DNA of 64,000 bases from Roseomonas sp. OT10 (GTDB taxonomy: Bacteria; Pseudomonadota; Alphaproteobacteria; Acetobacterales; Acetobacteraceae): assembly GCF_020991085.1 (NCBI RefSeq), contig NZ_CP087719.1, positions 2,686,001 through 2,750,000 on the forward strand, in the 5' to 3' direction. The notes under the pieces were generated by a model. It was given only the letters and a program-made list of their open reading frames with translations, had not been told where the DNA came from and did no database searches. Numbering within the stretch: position 1 is the stretch's first letter; every line of letters begins with the position of its first letter. This document shows, piece after piece, positions 41,110-49,223 of this stretch. The translations under genes and the position numbers were made by a program.

Positions 41110-42317
41110 CGGTCCCGGCGCCGGAGGCGGGCGCGCTCGGCACGGTCGGGCACAGCGGCGACCGCATCGCCCGGCTGGAATGCTTCGTGATCGAAGTGCC
41201 GCGCGAGACGCCCTATCTTGGCCCGCTGCGCGCGGGCGAGGCGGTGAACCGGCGCGGCTACCTGGTCCGGCGCGGCAACCGGACGCTCTACCCGACCAGC
41301 GACCGCTCCGTGCTGCTGCGCGTCACCTCGCGCGACGGGGCGGTGGGCTGGGGCGAGACCTACGGCATCGTCGCCCCGCGCGCGGTGGTGGAGATCGTCG
41401 AGGACGTGCTGGCCCCCGTGCTGGAGGGCGCGCCGGTGGATGCGCCGGCCGCGCTGCATGACGCGCTCTACGACCTGATGCGGGTGCGCGGCTTCTTCGG
41501 CGGCTTCTACGGCGACGCGCTGGCGGCGGTGGACATCGCGCTGTGGGACCTGCTGGGCCGGCGGCTGGGCGTGCCCGTCTCCGCGCTGCTGGGCGGGCGG
41601 CGGCAGGCCACCGTGCCGGCCTACGTCTCCGGCCTGCCGGCGGCGACGCTGGAGGCGCGCTGCGACCTCGCGCGCGACTGGGTGGGGCGCGGCTTCCGGG
41701 CGGTGAAGTTCGCGGCGGCCGTCGCGGATGACGGGGCGGAGGCGGAGATCGCCGCCCTGCGCCGCGCCCTGGGCGAGGGGCCGGAGATCATGGCCGACCT
41801 GCACTGGCGCCACACGGCGCCGGAGGCGATCCGGCTGATCCGCCGCATGGAGGCGCACCGCCTCTCCTTCGCCGAGGCCCCCTGCGCGCCCGAGGACATC
41901 GAGGGCCAGGCGCTGGTGGCGCGCGGCATCGGCGTGCCGCTGGCGCTGGGCGAGGAGCTGCGCACCGTGCACGAGTGGCTGCCGCGCTTCGAGCGGCGCT
42001 GCGTCGGCGTGGCGCAGCCGGAGATGGGCCGCACGGGCATCACCGAGTTCCACCGGATCGGCGTGCTGGCCCAGGGCTTCGGCGCCACCGTCGCGCCGCA
42101 TGCCAGCATCGGCGTGGGCATCTTCCTCGCCGCCAGCCTGCAGGCGGCGAGCACGCTCGACCGGCTGACCTGGCACGAGTACCAGCACAGCGTCTTCGAT
42201 GCGAAGCGCGGCTTCCTCGACGGGGACATGGACTGCGCCGCCGGCTTCTACACGGTGCCGACCGGCCCCGGGCTGGGCGTGGCGCCGACGGCCGAGGCGC
42301 TGCGCCACGCCGCCTGA
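41106..42317 (+). CDS. Mandelate racemase / muconate lactonizing enzyme family protein
   Basis: This 403-residue enolase-superfamily protein starts at GTG 41106, overlapping the DapA-like gene as GTGA. The N-terminal capping domain is followed by a barrel with DLHWRHTAPEAIRLI, SFAEAPCAPEDIEG, LALGEELRTVHEW and APHASIGVGIFLAAS (Asp/Glu/Glu metal ligands and the His of the acid sugar dehydratases). It shows sequence similarity to the sugar acid dehydratase branch. Together with the aldolase and the Bug receptor it suggests uptake and breakdown of a sugar acid; the exact substrate is not readable. Confidence 0.88.
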   Translation: MTVPAPEAGALGTVGHSGDRIARLECFVIEVPRETPYLGPLRAGEAVNRRGYLVRRGNRTLYPTSDRSVLLRVTSRDGAVGWGETYGIVAPRAVVEIVEDVLAPVLEGAPVDAPAALHDALYDLMRVRGFFGGFYGDALAAVDIALWDLLGRRLGVPVSALLGGRRQATVPAYVSGLPAATLEARCDLARDWVGRGFRAVKFAAAVADDGAEAEIAALRRALGEGPEIMADLHWRHTAPEAIRLIRRMEAHRLSFAEAPCAPEDIEGQALVARGIGVPLALGEELRTVHEWLPRFERRCVGVAQPEMGRTGITEFHRIGVLAQGFGATVAPHASIGVGIFLAASLQAASTLDRLTWHEYQHSVFDAKRGFLDGDMDCAAGFYTVPTGPGLGVAPTAEALRHAA

Positions 42318-42319
42318 CC

Positions 42320-42360
42320 GATAAGCAGTTTCGATGCGGCCCTGAGCATTTTCGCCCTGG
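42320..42360 (+). promoter_or_regulatory. Predicted LysR-type site upstream of pobA (copy a)
   Basis: ATAAGCAGTTTCGAT (42321-42335) has the LysR T-N11-A geometry flanked by AT on both sides. TGAGCATTTTCGCC starts 22 bp after the first base of the box (42343). The same two-part arrangement occurs upstream of the isochorismatase and dioxygenase genes. It ends about 70 bases before the pobA ATG, the usual place for an activator site pair. Confidence 0.65.
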
Positions 42361-42426
42361 CCAGGGGCGGCCGGGCGGGACCACCTTGCCGCCCGGCAGG
42401 ACAGGGACCGGTGGGTGACGGGGACC

Positions 42427-43602
42427 ATGCGGACACAGGTGGGCATCATCGGCGCGGGCCCGGCGGGGCTGTTCCTCGCGCATCTGCTGAAGGCGCGCGG
42501 CATCGAATCCGTCATCCTGGAAGGCCGCAGCCGCGCGCATGTCGAGGGCCGCGTGCGCGCCGGGGTGCTGGAGCCGGGAACGGTGGACACCCTGGCACGG
42601 CTGGGGCTGGATGCGCGGCTGCGGCGCGAGGGCCTGGTGGACAGCGGGCTGGACATGCGCTTCCGCGGCCGGACCATCCACCTCGACCTGCCGGGCCTCA
42701 CCGGCAGGTCGGTCATGATCTACGGCCAGCAGGAGGTGGTGAAGGATCTGGTCGCGGCCCGCATCGAGGCGGGCGATCCGTTGCTGTTCGACGCGCCGGC
42801 CACGGCGATCGAGGGGATCGACGGCCCCCGGCCACGCATCCGCTACGAGCAGGCGGGCGAATCCCGCTGGCTGGATTGCGACGTCGTCGCCGCCTGCGAC
42901 GGCTATCACGGCATCGGCCGGGCCTCCGCGCCGCCGGGGGCGCTGACCAGCTACGAGCAGAGCTACGGCTTCGCCTGGCTGGGCGTGCTGGCGCGGGCGC
43001 GGCCGATGGCCGACATGACCTATTCGAACAGCGACCGCGGCTTCGCGCTGTGCAGCCGGCGCTCCATGAGCGTCTCCCGCCTCTACCTCCAGGTGCCGGC
43101 GGAGGAGCGGCCGGAAGACTGGTCCGATGCGCGCTTCTGGGACGAGCTGCACGCCCGGATGTTCGATGCGGACCGCAGCGAGATCGCGGAGGGAGAGATC
43201 TTCCAGCGCGACCTGGCGAAGCTGCGCGCCTTCGTCGGCGCCCCGATGCAGCACGGCCGGCTGTTCCTCGCCGGCGATGCCGCGCATATCGTCCCGCCGG
43301 CCGGGGCGAAGGGGCTCAACATGGCGGTGGCGGATGTCCGCGTGCTGGCCGACGCGCTGGAGGGTTTCTGCCGCCGCGGCGACACCGCCGGGCTGGAGGG
43401 GTACTCGGCCCGCTGCCTCGACAGGGTCTGGAAGGCCGTGCGCTTGTCCAGCGCGTTGACCGGGCTGCTGCACCGCTTCGACGAGCACACGCCGATGCAG
43501 CGCAACCTCCAGCTCGCCGAGCTGGAATACATCGCCGGCTCGCCCGCGGCGCAGGCCAGCATCGCCGAGCAGTATGTCCGCCTGAACGAGGTGACGGACT
43601 AG
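42427..43602 (+). CDS. pobA: 4-hydroxybenzoate 3-monooxygenase (PobA-like flavoprotein hydroxylase)
   Basis: PobA converts 4-hydroxybenzoate to protocatechuate using FAD and NADPH. This 391-residue protein has the FAD-binding GIIGAGPAGLFLAHLLKARGIESVILEGRSR, the NADPH-region Arg in RVRAGVLEPGTVD and the DG motif VVAACDGYHGIGRAS. The C-terminal FAD motif is RLFLAGDAAHIVPPAGAKGLNMAVADVRVLADAL (read in parts). Length matches family members (~390-394). The start was placed at ATG 42427 (the GTG at 42415 is an alternative). Its stop codon TAG spans the left boundary of the IS element. It carries a LysR-type site upstream. Confidence 0.92.
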   Translation: MRTQVGIIGAGPAGLFLAHLLKARGIESVILEGRSRAHVEGRVRAGVLEPGTVDTLARLGLDARLRREGLVDSGLDMRFRGRTIHLDLPGLTGRSVMIYGQQEVVKDLVAARIEAGDPLLFDAPATAIEGIDGPRPRIRYEQAGESRWLDCDVVAACDGYHGIGRASAPPGALTSYEQSYGFAWLGVLARARPMADMTYSNSDRGFALCSRRSMSVSRLYLQVPAEERPEDWSDARFWDELHARMFDADRSEIAEGEIFQRDLAKLRAFVGAPMQHGRLFLAGDAAHIVPPAGAKGLNMAVADVRVLADALEGFCRRGDTAGLEGYSARCLDRVWKAVRLSSALTGLLHRFDEHTPMQRNLQLAELEYIAGSPAAQASIAEQYVRLNEVTD

Positions 43603-44365
43603 GTCGTGGACTCATAAGATTTGAGCCACAGACGTGTTGAGGCGAGGAGAATGGCGGCGAGGAAGTTGCGCGCGAGCTTGTCGAAGCGGGTGGCGATGCG
43701 CCTGAAGTGCTTGAGCTTGCAGAAGAAGCGTTCGACCTGATTGCGTTGACGGTAGAGGGTCGGATCGACGGAGCGCTGTATCTTCCGGTCCCGCTGGGTC
43801 GGGATATGGGCGCAGCCTCCGCGATCCCGAACCAGATCGAGGATGGCCTGCGCGTCATAGCCCCGGTCAGCGACAAGGGCTTGGGCGGGCGGCAGGCCGT
43901 CGATCAGGGCCTCCACGGCGGCCTTGTCTGAGGCTTGTCCAGCCGAGAGCACGATCCGCAGCGGCAATCCATCCTGGTTCACCAGGACGTTGATCTTGGT
44001 GCTCAGTCCTCCACGAGAACGGCCGATGGCGTGATCCGGGCCCCCTTTTTTCCACCGGCGGCATGCTGGTGGGCCCGGATGATGGAACTGTCGATCAGGT
44101 GCAGGGATTGAGGCGATGTTGCCGCCAGAGCCTCAAAGACCCGCAGCCAGACCCCGGCCTTCGCCCACCGGTTGTAGCGATTGTAGATCGTGGTGGAGGG
44201 ACCATAGCGGCTCGGCAGGTCCCGCCATGGCGAGCCTGTTCGCAGCACATAGAAAATCCCGTTGATCACCCGACGATCGTCCACCCGGGCCACCCCGCGG
44301 GGCTTGTTCGGCAGCAACGCCTCAATCAACCGCCACTCCGCCTCGCTCAAATCGTACCTCGCCAT
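43599..44365 (-). CDS. IS5-family transposase, two frames joined by a predicted -1 frameshift
   Basis: The first frame runs from ATG 44365 (MARYDLSEAEWRLIEALLP, AGGAGC upstream) to a stop at 44003. It contains the first catalytic Asp in LHLIDSSIIRAHQH. The second frame (down to 43599) contains the second Asp in ALVADRGYDAQ and the Glu in QVERFFCKLKHFRR. In between lies A6G5 (minus strand GGAAAAAAGGGGG, A-run at 44051-44046). A slip of -1 on A-AAA-AAG joins KKGARITP... to KKGGPDHAIGRSRGGLSTKINVLVNQDG, restoring a continuous DDE transposase. Its TAG stop (43601-43599) comes from the flanking CTA of the target site. The gene is probably intact and frameshift-controlled rather than broken. Confidence 0.85.
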
Positions 44366-44433
44366 CCAAGGCTCCTTCCCAGAGACTTGAATCAGCCTCC
44401 CGCTCAACCAGCAAGCTTTATGAGTTCAGAACC
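43602..44433 (-). mobile_element. IS5-family insertion sequence (~832 bp)
   Basis: The ends are imperfect inverted repeats: left GGTCGTGGACTCATAA (43602-43617) and right, on the minus strand, GGTTCTGAACTCATAA (44433-44418), 13 of 16 identical. Both ends are flanked by TA, within CTAG at both sides (43599-43602 and 44433-44436), so the target duplication is 2 bp (TA) or up to 4 bp (CTAG). The element carries one frameshifted transposase gene. Size, IRs and CTAG/TA target fit the IS427/IS1031-like group of IS5. It was inserted on the pobA stop codon, between pobA and the LysR gene. Confidence 0.92.
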
Positions 44434-44519
44434 TAGACGGATCGCCGGAGGACGGCGTCCGGCACCCTGGGATGCCAGGACATCCCCGGCGGAAGCTCCG
44501 AACCGGCGGCCCCGGTCCG

Positions 44520-45719
44520 CTACAGGCTGCCCACCGCGCGGATGCTGTCCATCAGCAGCCGCGCCGCCAGGGACGGACTGCTGGCCGAGCGTTGCAGGAA
44601 GCCGATGTCGCGCCGCGTCTCGGGCAGCTCCAGCGGCAGGACCACGAGGCTGCGCGCCTCCAGCTCGTGCTGGAACAGGTGCGGCGAGACGGCGGTGACC
44701 AGGTCGCTTTCGCGCAGCAGCCCCAGGGTGATGGTCAGGTCCGTGGTCTCCACCGCGACCCGTGGCTCCGCCAGGCCGCGCAGGCGCAGCACCCCCTCCA
44801 GCAGCTCGCGGGTCGGCGTGCCGTGGGGCGGCAGGACCCAGCGCGCCTCCGCCAGGGCCGGCAGGCCCAGCGGCCGCATCCGGCCCATCGGATGACCGGC
44901 CCGCGCCACCAGCGCCATCCGGTCCTCCGTGATGACCTCCCGCGCCAGGCCGATCGTGTGCTCCGGCGGGCGCAGGGCGCCGAGGAGGAAGTCGATGTCG
45001 CCCGCGCGCAACCGGGCGGCGAGGTGCTCGAAGCTGCCCTCCACCGTGGTCACGGTCAGGTTCGGGTGGCGTTCCTGCATGCGGATGATGGCCCGCGGCA
45101 GCAGCCGGTTGCGGCCCAGCGAGAGCGTCCCGACCGTGACGCGCCCGGCCATGGCGCCGCGCAGCAGGCCGATCTCCGCCTCCGCCGCCCGGATCTCGGC
45201 CAGCGCCCGCCGGACATGCAGGGCGAGCAGCGCCCCGGGCGGCGTGGGCTGCAACCCGGCCGGCGAACGGACGAAGACCTCCATGCCCAGGCCCAGCTCC
45301 ACCTCCCGCAGCGCCTGGCTGACCGCCGGCTGCGAGATCGCCAGGCTGTCCGCCACGGCGCCCATGTGGCGCTGCTCCACCAGCTCGACGAAGGCCAGCA
45401 GGCGCAGGCGGCCCAGGGCGAGGGAGAAGATCGGCGCCTGCGGGTTCCAGCCGGCCGGCGCGCCGGCCGCGGCGATGCCCTGGCGGGCGTTCTCCATCTC
45501 GGCGAAGGCCCGCTCCACCCGGTGCAGCAGGGTGCGGCCGGGGGTGGTCGGCAGCATGCCCTGCGGCCGCCGCTCGAACAGCTCCACGCGCAACTCGCGC
45601 TCCAGCTCCTGGATGGCGCGGGTGACGGCCGACTGGGCCCGCCGGAGCACGCCGCTGGAACGCACCACGCTGCCCGACCGGGCCACGGCCAGGAAGGCGC
45701 GCAGGTGCTTGGGATTGAC
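44520..45719 (-). CDS. LysR family regulator with two tandem HTH domains
   Basis: The reading from 45719 (VNPKHLRAFLAVARSG) has two LysR-type DNA-binding modules. HTH1 (residues ~1-62) contains SSGVLRRAQSAVTRAIQELER and ELFERRPQGMLPT. HTH2 (~98-162) contains MGAVADSLAISQPAVSQALREVE and EVFVRSPAGLQPT. A LysR effector domain (~190-399) follows: GRVTVGTLSLGRNRLLPRAI, IDFLLGALRPPE, WVLPPHGTPTREL. No ATG, GTG or TTG lies in frame at the natural N-terminus (codon 45719 is GTC). An ATG at 45724-45722 is one frame off, as if one base were lost after it. The first in-frame GTG is 45686. It could use a non-standard start, carry a mutation or sequencing error, or start at 45686. Likely regulator of the aromatic genes on both sides. 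Confidence 0.8.
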   Translation of the reverse strand, partial: VNPKHLRAFLAVARSGSVVRSSGVLRRAQSAVTRAIQELERELRVELFERRPQGMLPTTPGRTLLHRVERAFAEMENARQGIAAAGAPAGWNPQAPIFSLALGRLRLLAFVELVEQRHMGAVADSLAISQPAVSQALREVELGLGMEVFVRSPAGLQPTPPGALLALHVRRALAEIRAAEAEIGLLRGAMAGRVTVGTLSLGRNRLLPRAIIRMQERHPNLTVTTVEGSFEHLAARLRAGDIDFLLGALRPPEHTIGLAREVITEDRMALVARAGHPMGRMRPLGLPALAEARWVLPPHGTPTRELLEGVLRLRGLAEPRVAVETTDLTITLGLLRESDLVTAVSPHLFQHELEARSLVVLPLELPETRRDIGFLQRSASSPSLAARLLMDSIRAVGSL

Positions 45720-45771
45720 GGCATAGGGTCCTGGCGGCGTGGTCCCGTCTCCTGGCAGGGGCGGCCGCCGA

Positions 45772-45815
45772 GATAAGGCTTTTCGATGGCGGTGTGAACA
45801 GTTTCGCCTGGGCAG
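45772..45815 (+). promoter_or_regulatory. Predicted LysR-type site between the LysR and isochorismatase genes (copy b)
   Basis: ATAAGGCTTTTCGAT (45773-45787) is an AT-N11-AT box. TGAACAGTTTCGCC starts at 45795, 22 bp from the start of the box. It lies in the spacer between the dual-HTH LysR gene (minus) and the isochorismatase-fold gene (plus), the expected location for an autoregulated LysR operator. Confidence 0.7.
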
Positions 45816-45905
45816 AGGGCGCCGGCCGCGGAAATCTCCCGGCACGGGCGTGGCCAGGGCCACCCGGCGCCCCCCCCCCGATGCCCCCCCTGACGGAGCG
45901 AGACC

Positions 45906-46610
45906 ATGACGGAACCCGCCCCCTACGAGATGCCGGCCTACGTGATCGACCGCGTGATGAAGAAGCGCGGCCGGCTGCGGGTCTTCGAGAGCTTCGAGCC
46001 GGCGCGTTCCGCCCTCGTCGTGGTGGACATGCAGGCCTTCTACGTGACGGACGTGCCGCCCGCCGTCGCCATCATCCCCAACATCAACCGCCTTGCCCGC
46101 GCCTTCCGCGAGCGCGGCGGCACCGTGGCCTGGGTGAAGATGACGGCCGGGCGGAACGGGGAGAGCCTGTGGCCCCTCTACCACGACTACTTCTTCACCC
46201 CGGCCAATGCCGCCCGGCACCGCGACAACCTCACCCCCGGCACGCCGGGGCACGAGTTGCACCCCGATCTGGAACCGCTGCCCGGGGATATCGTGGCGGA
46301 GAAGTCGCGCTTCAGCGCCTTCCTGCCGGGCAAGTCGGACCTGCCGGAGAAGCTGGCCGCGCGCGGCATCACCAGCGTCGCGATCACCGGCATGCTGACC
46401 AACTTCTGCTGCGAAACCTCGGCACGGGATGCGATGATGCTGGACTACCACGTCGCCATGGTCTCCGACGCCAATGCCGCGCGCTACGACGAGGACCACA
46501 ACGTCGGCTTCACCACCGTCTTCCAGAGCTTCGGCGACGTGGTGACCACGGAGGAGATGATCGGCCTGCTGCACGGCGCGGAGGGCGGGGCCGGGGCGGC
46601 GCGGCGATAA
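45906..46610 (+). CDS. Isochorismatase-fold cysteine hydrolase
   Basis: This 234-residue hydrolase carries the catalytic triad of the family: Asp in LVVVDMQAFYV, Lys in VAEKSRFSAFL and Cys in TGMLTNFCCETSARDAMMLDYHV. The family hydrolyses amide or ester bonds in compounds such as N-carbamoyl amides, maleamate and nicotinamide. In this aromatic-acid region an amide/ester-type substrate is plausible, but nothing fixes it. The start ATG 45906 has GGAGCGAGACC upstream. It is first in the long plus-strand run, preceded by a LysR-type site and followed by a second copy overlapping its stop. Confidence 0.88.
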   Translation: MTEPAPYEMPAYVIDRVMKKRGRLRVFESFEPARSALVVVDMQAFYVTDVPPAVAIIPNINRLARAFRERGGTVAWVKMTAGRNGESLWPLYHDYFFTPANAARHRDNLTPGTPGHELHPDLEPLPGDIVAEKSRFSAFLPGKSDLPEKLAARGITSVAITGMLTNFCCETSARDAMMLDYHVAMVSDANAARYDEDHNVGFTTVFQSFGDVVTTEEMIGLLHGAEGGAGAARR

Positions 46611-46650
46611 GGCTTTTCGATGCCGCCTTTCCGGTTTTGCACCAGCCAGC
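46606..46650 (+). promoter_or_regulatory. Predicted LysR-type site upstream of the LigB-LigA dioxygenase gene (copy c)
   Basis: ATAAGGCTTTTCGAT (46607-46621) is identical to copy b and begins in the stop codon of the isochorismatase gene (TAA 46608-46610). A weaker second part, TTCCGGTTTTGCAC, begins 22 bp after the box start (46629). It is about 135 bases before the dioxygenase ATG. Confidence 0.65.
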
Positions 46651-46754
46651 CCGACGGGCTTGCCCGAAGATCGCCTCGGGGGGGAAGGTAGCAGTGGATC
46701 GCCAGCAACGCCCCGCCGGGTAGGCGGGGGACAGGTTCAGGAGGACATCGCCCC

Positions 46755-47981
46755 ATGGCCAGGATCATCGGCGGGATCGGCACCTCGCACGTGCCCACGA
46801 TTGGCGTGGCCTACGACAAGGGAAAGCAGGACGTCCCGGACTGGGCGCCGCTGTTCCGGGGCTACGAGCCCGCCCAGCGCTGGCTGGCGGAGAAGAAGCC
46901 CGACGTCCTGGTGTTCTTCTACAACGACCACCTGAACGCCTTCTTCTACGACCTCTACCCCACCTTCGCGATCGGCGTGGCGCCCAGCTACGACGTGGCG
47001 GACGAGGGCGCGGGCCGGCGGCCCCTGCCGCTGCTGCCAGGCCACCCCGGCCTGTCCACGCATATCGCCGAGTGCCTGGTGAACGAGGAGTTCGATCCGG
47101 CCGTCTTCCAGGACCGCCCGCTGGATCACGGTGTCTTCTCGCCCCTGCCGCTGCTCTGGCCGCACAAGGAGGGCTGGCCGGGCGCGGTGGTGCCGATCGA
47201 GGTGAACGTCGTGCAGTACCCGCTGCCGACGCCGATGCGCTGCTTCAAGCTGGGCCAGGCACTGCGCCGGGCCATCGAATCCTACCCCGAGGACCTCTCC
47301 GTGGTGGTGGTCGGCACCGGGGGCCTGTCGCACCAGATCCATGGCGAGCGCACCGGCTACAACGACACCGAATGGGACATGCGCTTCATCGACCTGATCG
47401 AGAAGGATCCTATGACGCTCGCCCGGATGCGGCACGTCGACTACATCCGCCTCGGCGGCGCCGAGAGCGTCGAGGTCATCATGTGGCTGGCGATGCGCGG
47501 CGCGCTGAGCGACGACATCGAGAAGGTCCACCAGAACTACTACCTGGCCACCACCACCGCCATGACGGTGCTGGTCTTCGAGGAGCGGGGCGACGCCCCG
47601 GCGGTGGTCCCGCACGCGTCGGGCAACCCGCAGCTGACCGGCATCCAGGACATCGAGGGCACCTATGCCTTCGACATTCCCACGGGGCGGGAGCGGCTGC
47701 GGCTGAACCGCTTCTTCTGGAACATGAAGGACCCCGGCTTCCGGGACGCCTTCCGCGCCGACGAGCGCGGCGCCTGCGCCGCGGCCGGTCTGACGCCGGA
47801 GGAGACGGAGCTGGTGCTGCGGCGCGACTGGCTGGGCCTCGTGCAGAACGGCGCCAACTTCTTCGTGCTGGAGAAGTTCGCCCGCCTCGTCGGCCGCTCG
47901 AACCTGGAGGTCTACGCGGATATGCGCGGCGAGAGCTTCGAGGAATTCCTGGCGACGCGGCAGGTGCCCGGCGCCCGCTGA
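46755..47981 (+). CDS. Gallate-type extradiol dioxygenase (fused LigB and LigA domains)
   Basis: This 408-residue class III extradiol dioxygenase opens the ring of gallate or protocatechuate. The N-terminal ~280 residues are the LigB catalytic domain: His12 (GTSHVPTIG), His59 (YNDHLNAFF) and a Glu near 240 (AESVEVIMW) are the Fe ligands; His125 and His193 (GLSHQIHGE) are further conserved His. The last ~100 residues are a LigA-type small subunit (RLNRFFWNMKDPGFRDAF, LVQNGANFFVLEKFARLVG). This one-chain arrangement is that of gallate dioxygenases (DesB/GalA) rather than the two-subunit LigAB, so gallate is the likely substrate. It has a LysR-type site upstream and LigJ/LigK/LigI genes downstream. 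Confidence 0.92.
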   Translation: MARIIGGIGTSHVPTIGVAYDKGKQDVPDWAPLFRGYEPAQRWLAEKKPDVLVFFYNDHLNAFFYDLYPTFAIGVAPSYDVADEGAGRRPLPLLPGHPGLSTHIAECLVNEEFDPAVFQDRPLDHGVFSPLPLLWPHKEGWPGAVVPIEVNVVQYPLPTPMRCFKLGQALRRAIESYPEDLSVVVVGTGGLSHQIHGERTGYNDTEWDMRFIDLIEKDPMTLARMRHVDYIRLGGAESVEVIMWLAMRGALSDDIEKVHQNYYLATTTAMTVLVFEERGDAPAVVPHASGNPQLTGIQDIEGTYAFDIPTGRERLRLNRFFWNMKDPGFRDAFRADERGACAAAGLTPEETELVLRRDWLGLVQNGANFFVLEKFARLVGRSNLEVYADMRGESFEEFLATRQVPGAR

Positions 47982-48011
47982 CCAGCCGTTTCGATGAGAG
48001 GAGCAAGCGAC

Positions 48012-49220
48012 ATGTCGTCTTCCAGCCTGCCTGCGGCGCCAACGGGACGGCGCGCCCTCCTCCTCGGCGCGGCGGGGGCGGCGACCCTGCCGCTGCCGCG
48101 CCCCGCCCTGGCGCAGGAGCGGAAGTTCGTCCTCGGCGTGGTCCTGCCCCTCTCCGGCCCCTTCGCCGACCAGGGCCGGCACTACGATGACGGCATCAAG
48201 CTGTTCCAGAAGCTCCACGGCACCAAGGTCGGCAACCTGACGGTGGAGACGGTGGTCCGGGACGACCAGGGACCGGGGTCCGGCGACCTCGCCCGACGGC
48301 TGACGCAGGAGTTGATCCAGCGCAGCCGGGCGGAGGCGATCCTGGGCTACAGCTTTACCCCCAACGCCATGGCCGCCGCCAGCCTGCTGACCGAGGCGAA
48401 GCGGCCCGGCATCATCGTCAATGCCGCGACCTCCGTCCTGACCGAACGGTCGCCCTACTTCAGCCGCGTGTCGCTGACCCTGCCGCAGCTCGCCGCCACG
48501 CTCGGCAACTGGGCGGCGAAGAAGGGGCTGAAGAGCGTCTATACCATCGTCTCCGACTACGCGCCCGGCCTCGATGCCGAGACCTGGTTCACCCGCGCCT
48601 TCGAGGCGGCCGGCGGCAAGGTGATCGGCGGCGCGCGCACGCCGGTGACGGCCATGGAGTACTCCCCCTTCCTGCAGCGCGCGATGGAGGCGAAGCCGGA
48701 TGGCGTCTTCGGGTTCAATCCCGGCGGCGACGTCTCCGTCGCCTTCATGAAGCAGACGCGGGAGCGCGGCCTCACCCAGTCCGGCATCAAGCTGATGGTG
48801 ACGGGGGACGTGGTGGACGACAACCTGCTGCCGGCCATGGGCGATGCGCTGGAAGGCGTCATCTCCGCGCTGAACTACCAGGTGGAGCTGGACAACCCCG
48901 CCAACCGGCGCTTCCTCGCCGGCCTGCGCGAGATGTCGGGCCCCGACGTCACGCCCAGCTACCGCACGGTCCAGAGCTATGACGGCATGGCGCTGATCTA
49001 CCACGCCCTGCAGCAGACCGGCGGCAAGACGGATGCGGACTCCCTGATGGGGGCGATCCGCGGCGCGCGGATCGACAGCCCCCGCGGTCCCTTCACCATC
49101 GACCCCGCCACCCGCGACATCGTGCAGAACATCTACATCCGCGAGGGACGCAAGGTGGACGACCGCTGGGCCAACATCGCCATCGAGACCTTCGAGGCGG
49201 TGAAGGACCCAGCCAAGTAA
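48012..49220 (+). CDS. Branched-chain-type ABC transporter substrate-binding protein
   Basis: This 402-residue periplasmic binding protein of the LivK/family-5 type has a Tat-like signal (GRRALLLGAAGAATLPL). The mature chain begins KFVLGVVLPLSGPFADQGRHYDDGIKLF, with VEMVVRDDQGPGSGDLARR-like and SYRTVQSYDGMALIYHALQQT segments. The AGGAG upstream of 48012 fixes the start; ATG 47994 is an alternative. Aromatic acids are frequent cargo of such importers in proteobacteria, fitting its place behind the dioxygenase gene. Confidence 0.9.
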   Translation: MSSSSLPAAPTGRRALLLGAAGAATLPLPRPALAQERKFVLGVVLPLSGPFADQGRHYDDGIKLFQKLHGTKVGNLTVETVVRDDQGPGSGDLARRLTQELIQRSRAEAILGYSFTPNAMAAASLLTEAKRPGIIVNAATSVLTERSPYFSRVSLTLPQLAATLGNWAAKKGLKSVYTIVSDYAPGLDAETWFTRAFEAAGGKVIGGARTPVTAMEYSPFLQRAMEAKPDGVFGFNPGGDVSVAFMKQTRERGLTQSGIKLMVTGDVVDDNLLPAMGDALEGVISALNYQVELDNPANRRFLAGLREMSGPDVTPSYRTVQSYDGMALIYHALQQTGGKTDADSLMGAIRGARIDSPRGPFTIDPATRDIVQNIYIREGRKVDDRWANIAIETFEAVKDPAK

Positions 49221-49223
49221 GGC

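Noticed and set aside
47981-47995. ACCAGCCGTTTCGAT upstream of the ABC binding-protein gene as a fourth LysR site
   Set aside because: It matches 12 of 15 bases of copy a but loses the T of T-N11-A and has no second element at 22 bp, and it overlaps the ribosome-site region; listed only as a decayed copy.
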